Below the pieces are notes generated by a model. It searched no databases, had not been told where the DNA came from, and saw only the letters and a list, made by a program, of their open reading frames with translations. 64,000 nucleotides of DNA, from contig VTPC01090542.1 in NCBI GenBank assembly GCA_011009095.1, positions 89,732 to 153,731 on the forward strand, written 5' to 3'. Origin of the DNA: Ignelater luminosus (Eukaryota > Arthropoda > Insecta > Coleoptera > Elateridae). Positions 61,620 through 64,000 of this stretch are shown piece by piece (positions within the stretch are counted from its first letter, which is position 1; each line of letters begins with the position of its first letter). The translations under genes were made by a program, and so were the position numbers.

Positions 61620-64000
61620 ATCTGAACGATTTATTGCATTTACCTATTAGATGCAGATTGTGTCTGCCTTTACCGCTTTCTGTGCTCTTATATCCGTACG
61701 CAGCGATGAGGTAACCACATTGGTTTGATGTTTTGTCATTTAAAAATATGCAAAGTTATACAGTGAAACCTCTCTCAACGGATATCTCTACATAGGGGAC
61801 ACCTTTATTAAGGACACTCTTCCAAATCGAAGAACGTTGTAATCCATGAGTTTTTCCTCTTCATGGTAGACAACGGTAACATGTTTTTCTCATCAAAAAC
61901 TGTCTATTTTAGAAATCATTTTACCAACATAGTTATTTTCTAAAACATCATTGAAAAATAAAGAAAAAATATAAAAAAAAATTGTTTTTTGCTTAGATTT
62001 TGACCCTTAAAAAGATACAGAATAGACGCAATGTTTTCTTAGATAAAACGCCTACTTAATTTTGATTCAGTTGCATTACTTACGTTGAATGTGTCATAAC
62101 TATAAGCTGCAACTAGTTTTTTTGCAGCATTTTTGGCAGAAAGGTTCAAATCTAGTACAGGCACTCCAATTGTTAGCGTCTAAAATATGCACATTTTGCA
62201 ATTCATTTTTACTTTAAGATGTAAGAGGCCTAATATTGTTTTTTCTCAAGGATTTTTTTTTATTATTTATTAATTGAACACGCTCTGTATAATAATTAAT
62301 AAATTTGTTTGACAGAAAACTCTAAACTGGATAGTATGGTATGCCATCTTGCATTTACTAAATAACCAAGTAGAAAGGTAGAAAGAGCACGACAATAATC
62401 AATTGTTTGTATGACTCAAAGCATGTAACATTGCAGATTTCTTCTACGCGCATTCGATTCAATTATGTTGACAGTCCTACTGATGTCGATATATTTGGAA
62501 GAATTTAATTTTAATTGTAATTGTAAATTCTATAGTGTGTAAGCCCAGTGATTTATAGAAAGGTGCATTTGTGTACGATCATTGGACGTCGTCGCCTTCA
62601 TAATTTCTTGATCAATTAAAAAATTCACTCTTGAGAATATTTTCTTGAAAGCGGTGCGTTGTCGTAGGAAAGCAGCACGTTTGCTGTAAGTTTGTTTTGA
62701 CTGTTGCTCTTTTCTGCTCTTCTTCATCCCAGAAAACAGTTGTCATAATCTTGGCTGCAGGCTTTTATAGCCCTGAAAAGTTTAAGGTCTTGTGCTTTTA
62801 CTACATAGACTCCTTTTTTAGACTTATGATACATCTAAGTCTCATTTCTAGTCTTGACTTTTTTGCATACTTTTTCAGAAGTTGCTTCTACGTATTGTTC
62901 ATTGTGAGGATTATCTTCAATGAACTCTCTATCCCACTCATCAGAAACTGCATGGATCTCCTTCTTCTGTGGGAGATTTTATTATTAAAGTGTTCCAAAT
63001 GAAGCAGTTTGTTACTAGATTTGCACGAGAATTCTCTTGGTATGTTGTCTCTTCAAATGTTGAAATCCCACTGAGCTGAGACTGCGCATAGGTTACATCG
63101 AAACATACTTATCTAGAAACGTTTGTTACTATTTTTTATAATAAGGGAGATAAATGACTGAATTCTCTTCAAGAGAATAAATCCCTCTGTTTGCACAAAG
63201 AAAAAAAAATTAAAATTAAAATCGGTTGACCATGTATAGCCCCAGCAAACAACCTTGATCACAATCACAGCATACACACAAACGCTGTGTAGTACAGTAC
63301 GAATTTGCGCGCCCAATTAAAGAAATAGCTTTGTTGTTTTTTTTTATAAATTCTTAAATCTGTCTGGGTTACCCGAAGATCTAAGTTAACGAGTTTCTAC
63401 TGTATACACTGAATATACGTTGTACAGTTTAATTAAGTGAAATTATACTAATGCTAAAGTAACGTTGATTTATTTAATTTCTGAATAACAATCAGCAACA
63501 GTTATAGCAGCGTCAGAAACAGAAAGTTGCAAAATCGTCAGATCTGAAGATCCTCGTCAACTCTGATAATGCTGATTGCAGCTGTTGACTTTCTTTCCCT
63601 TTGTACTTATAAAAGTTAGCATCATCAGTTGGTTTATGAGTTTTGCTATTAAGATAAATAAAGTAGATAGGGTTGCAGCGTTGTCAAGATGTGCAGATAT
63701 TTCAACTTCTGTTTCCGATAATAATAATGCTGAAGAGACCAACATTTTTGATAACATTGCATACATGATTATAAAATAAATTTTTTTCATTAAGTAGTAT
63801 ATCGTCAAGTACTTGACTATGGACTAAAAGTAGATAAAGTAAACGAAGAAGTTTTGCTGTGCGCAAAAGCATCTGCAATGCAAACGCGCTTAGCCGGCTA
63901 ATGAAGGCAGATCGTTAAGAGAAAGAGATGAAAGTCATTGGAATCTACAAGATAACAAACATCTATAAAGTCAGCTCATTTTAAAATTTGAATTTTTAAG
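61620..64000. other. Spacer to window end, nothing recognised
   Basis: Only short random-looking frames. A faint minus-strand resemblance to a mariner segment (AAKIMTTVFWDEEE, about 62710-62755) is too short to call. Confidence 0.4.

Noticed and set aside
62530-62760. Weak minus-strand resemblance to mariner (AAKIMTTVFWDEEE)
   Set aside because: Only about a dozen residues match and the following residues do not continue the family pattern.
1-64000. tRNA, rRNA, CRISPR, prokaryotic operon or plasmid features
   Set aside because: None seen; the introns, TATA promoters, AATAAA signals and transposon types are those of an insect nuclear genome. Small RNA genes cannot be excluded without a covariance-model search.

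Overview
The window looks like AT-rich nuclear DNA of an insect, most likely a beetle. The reasons are six small secreted cuticular (exoskeleton) protein genes of the Ala/Pro/Tyr-rich, low-complexity type, each with a TATA box and a tiny first exon cut by a short GT-AG intron inside the signal peptide, in a background of arthropod transposons (mariner, rosa-like DD41D, hAT, piggyBac, Tc1, Jockey-type LINEs, Ty3/Gypsy fossils). No bacterial features, CRISPR arrays, tRNA or rRNA genes were seen. The beetle assignment is an inference from protein style.

Layout: 0-9 kb is gene-poor, with two decayed mariner-like elements (3.70-4.77 and 6.43-7.48 kb) flanking a reverse-strand Ty3/Gypsy fossil. Cuticular gene 1 is at 9.3-9.6 kb (minus). 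A degenerate satellite-like array of about six units fills 10.5-12.8 kb. Cuticular gene 2 is at 16.4-17.1 kb (minus). From 17.7 to 26.2 kb lies a pile of four DNA transposon superfamilies in a row: a hAT remnant, a nearly intact mariner, an apparently intact rosa-like DD41D element and a piggyBac remnant. Cuticular gene 3 is at 31.5-32.2 kb (plus). A Tc1 fragment and a large palindromic MITE lie at 36-37.4 kb. A decayed GMC oxidoreductase gene sits at 39.3-41.1 kb. LINE debris is at 43.7-45.1 kb, cuticular gene 4 at 45.8-46.1 kb (minus), a Ty3/Gypsy integrase fossil with degenerate tandem repeats at 47.9-49.5 kb, cuticular gene 5 at 52.7-53.0 kb (minus), LINE debris at 54.2-55.1 and 57.8-58.7 kb, cuticular gene 6 at 59.3-59.9 kb (minus), and a 201-bp foldback MITE at 61.4 kb.

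How it fits together: the living content appears to be a dispersed cuticular-protein cluster (five genes on minus, one on plus) whose members are 7-15 kb apart because transposons have inflated the spacers. The products are predicted to be exported from epidermal cells into the cuticle. Genes 4 and 5 are clear relatives, with nearly the same signal peptide ending in an AKPG motif. The GMC gene belongs to an insect family used in cuticle and redox metabolism but is broken here. I found no new defence or metabolic system. The most notable items are the intact DD41D transposon, the cuticular cluster with its internal repeat expansions, and the satellite-like array.
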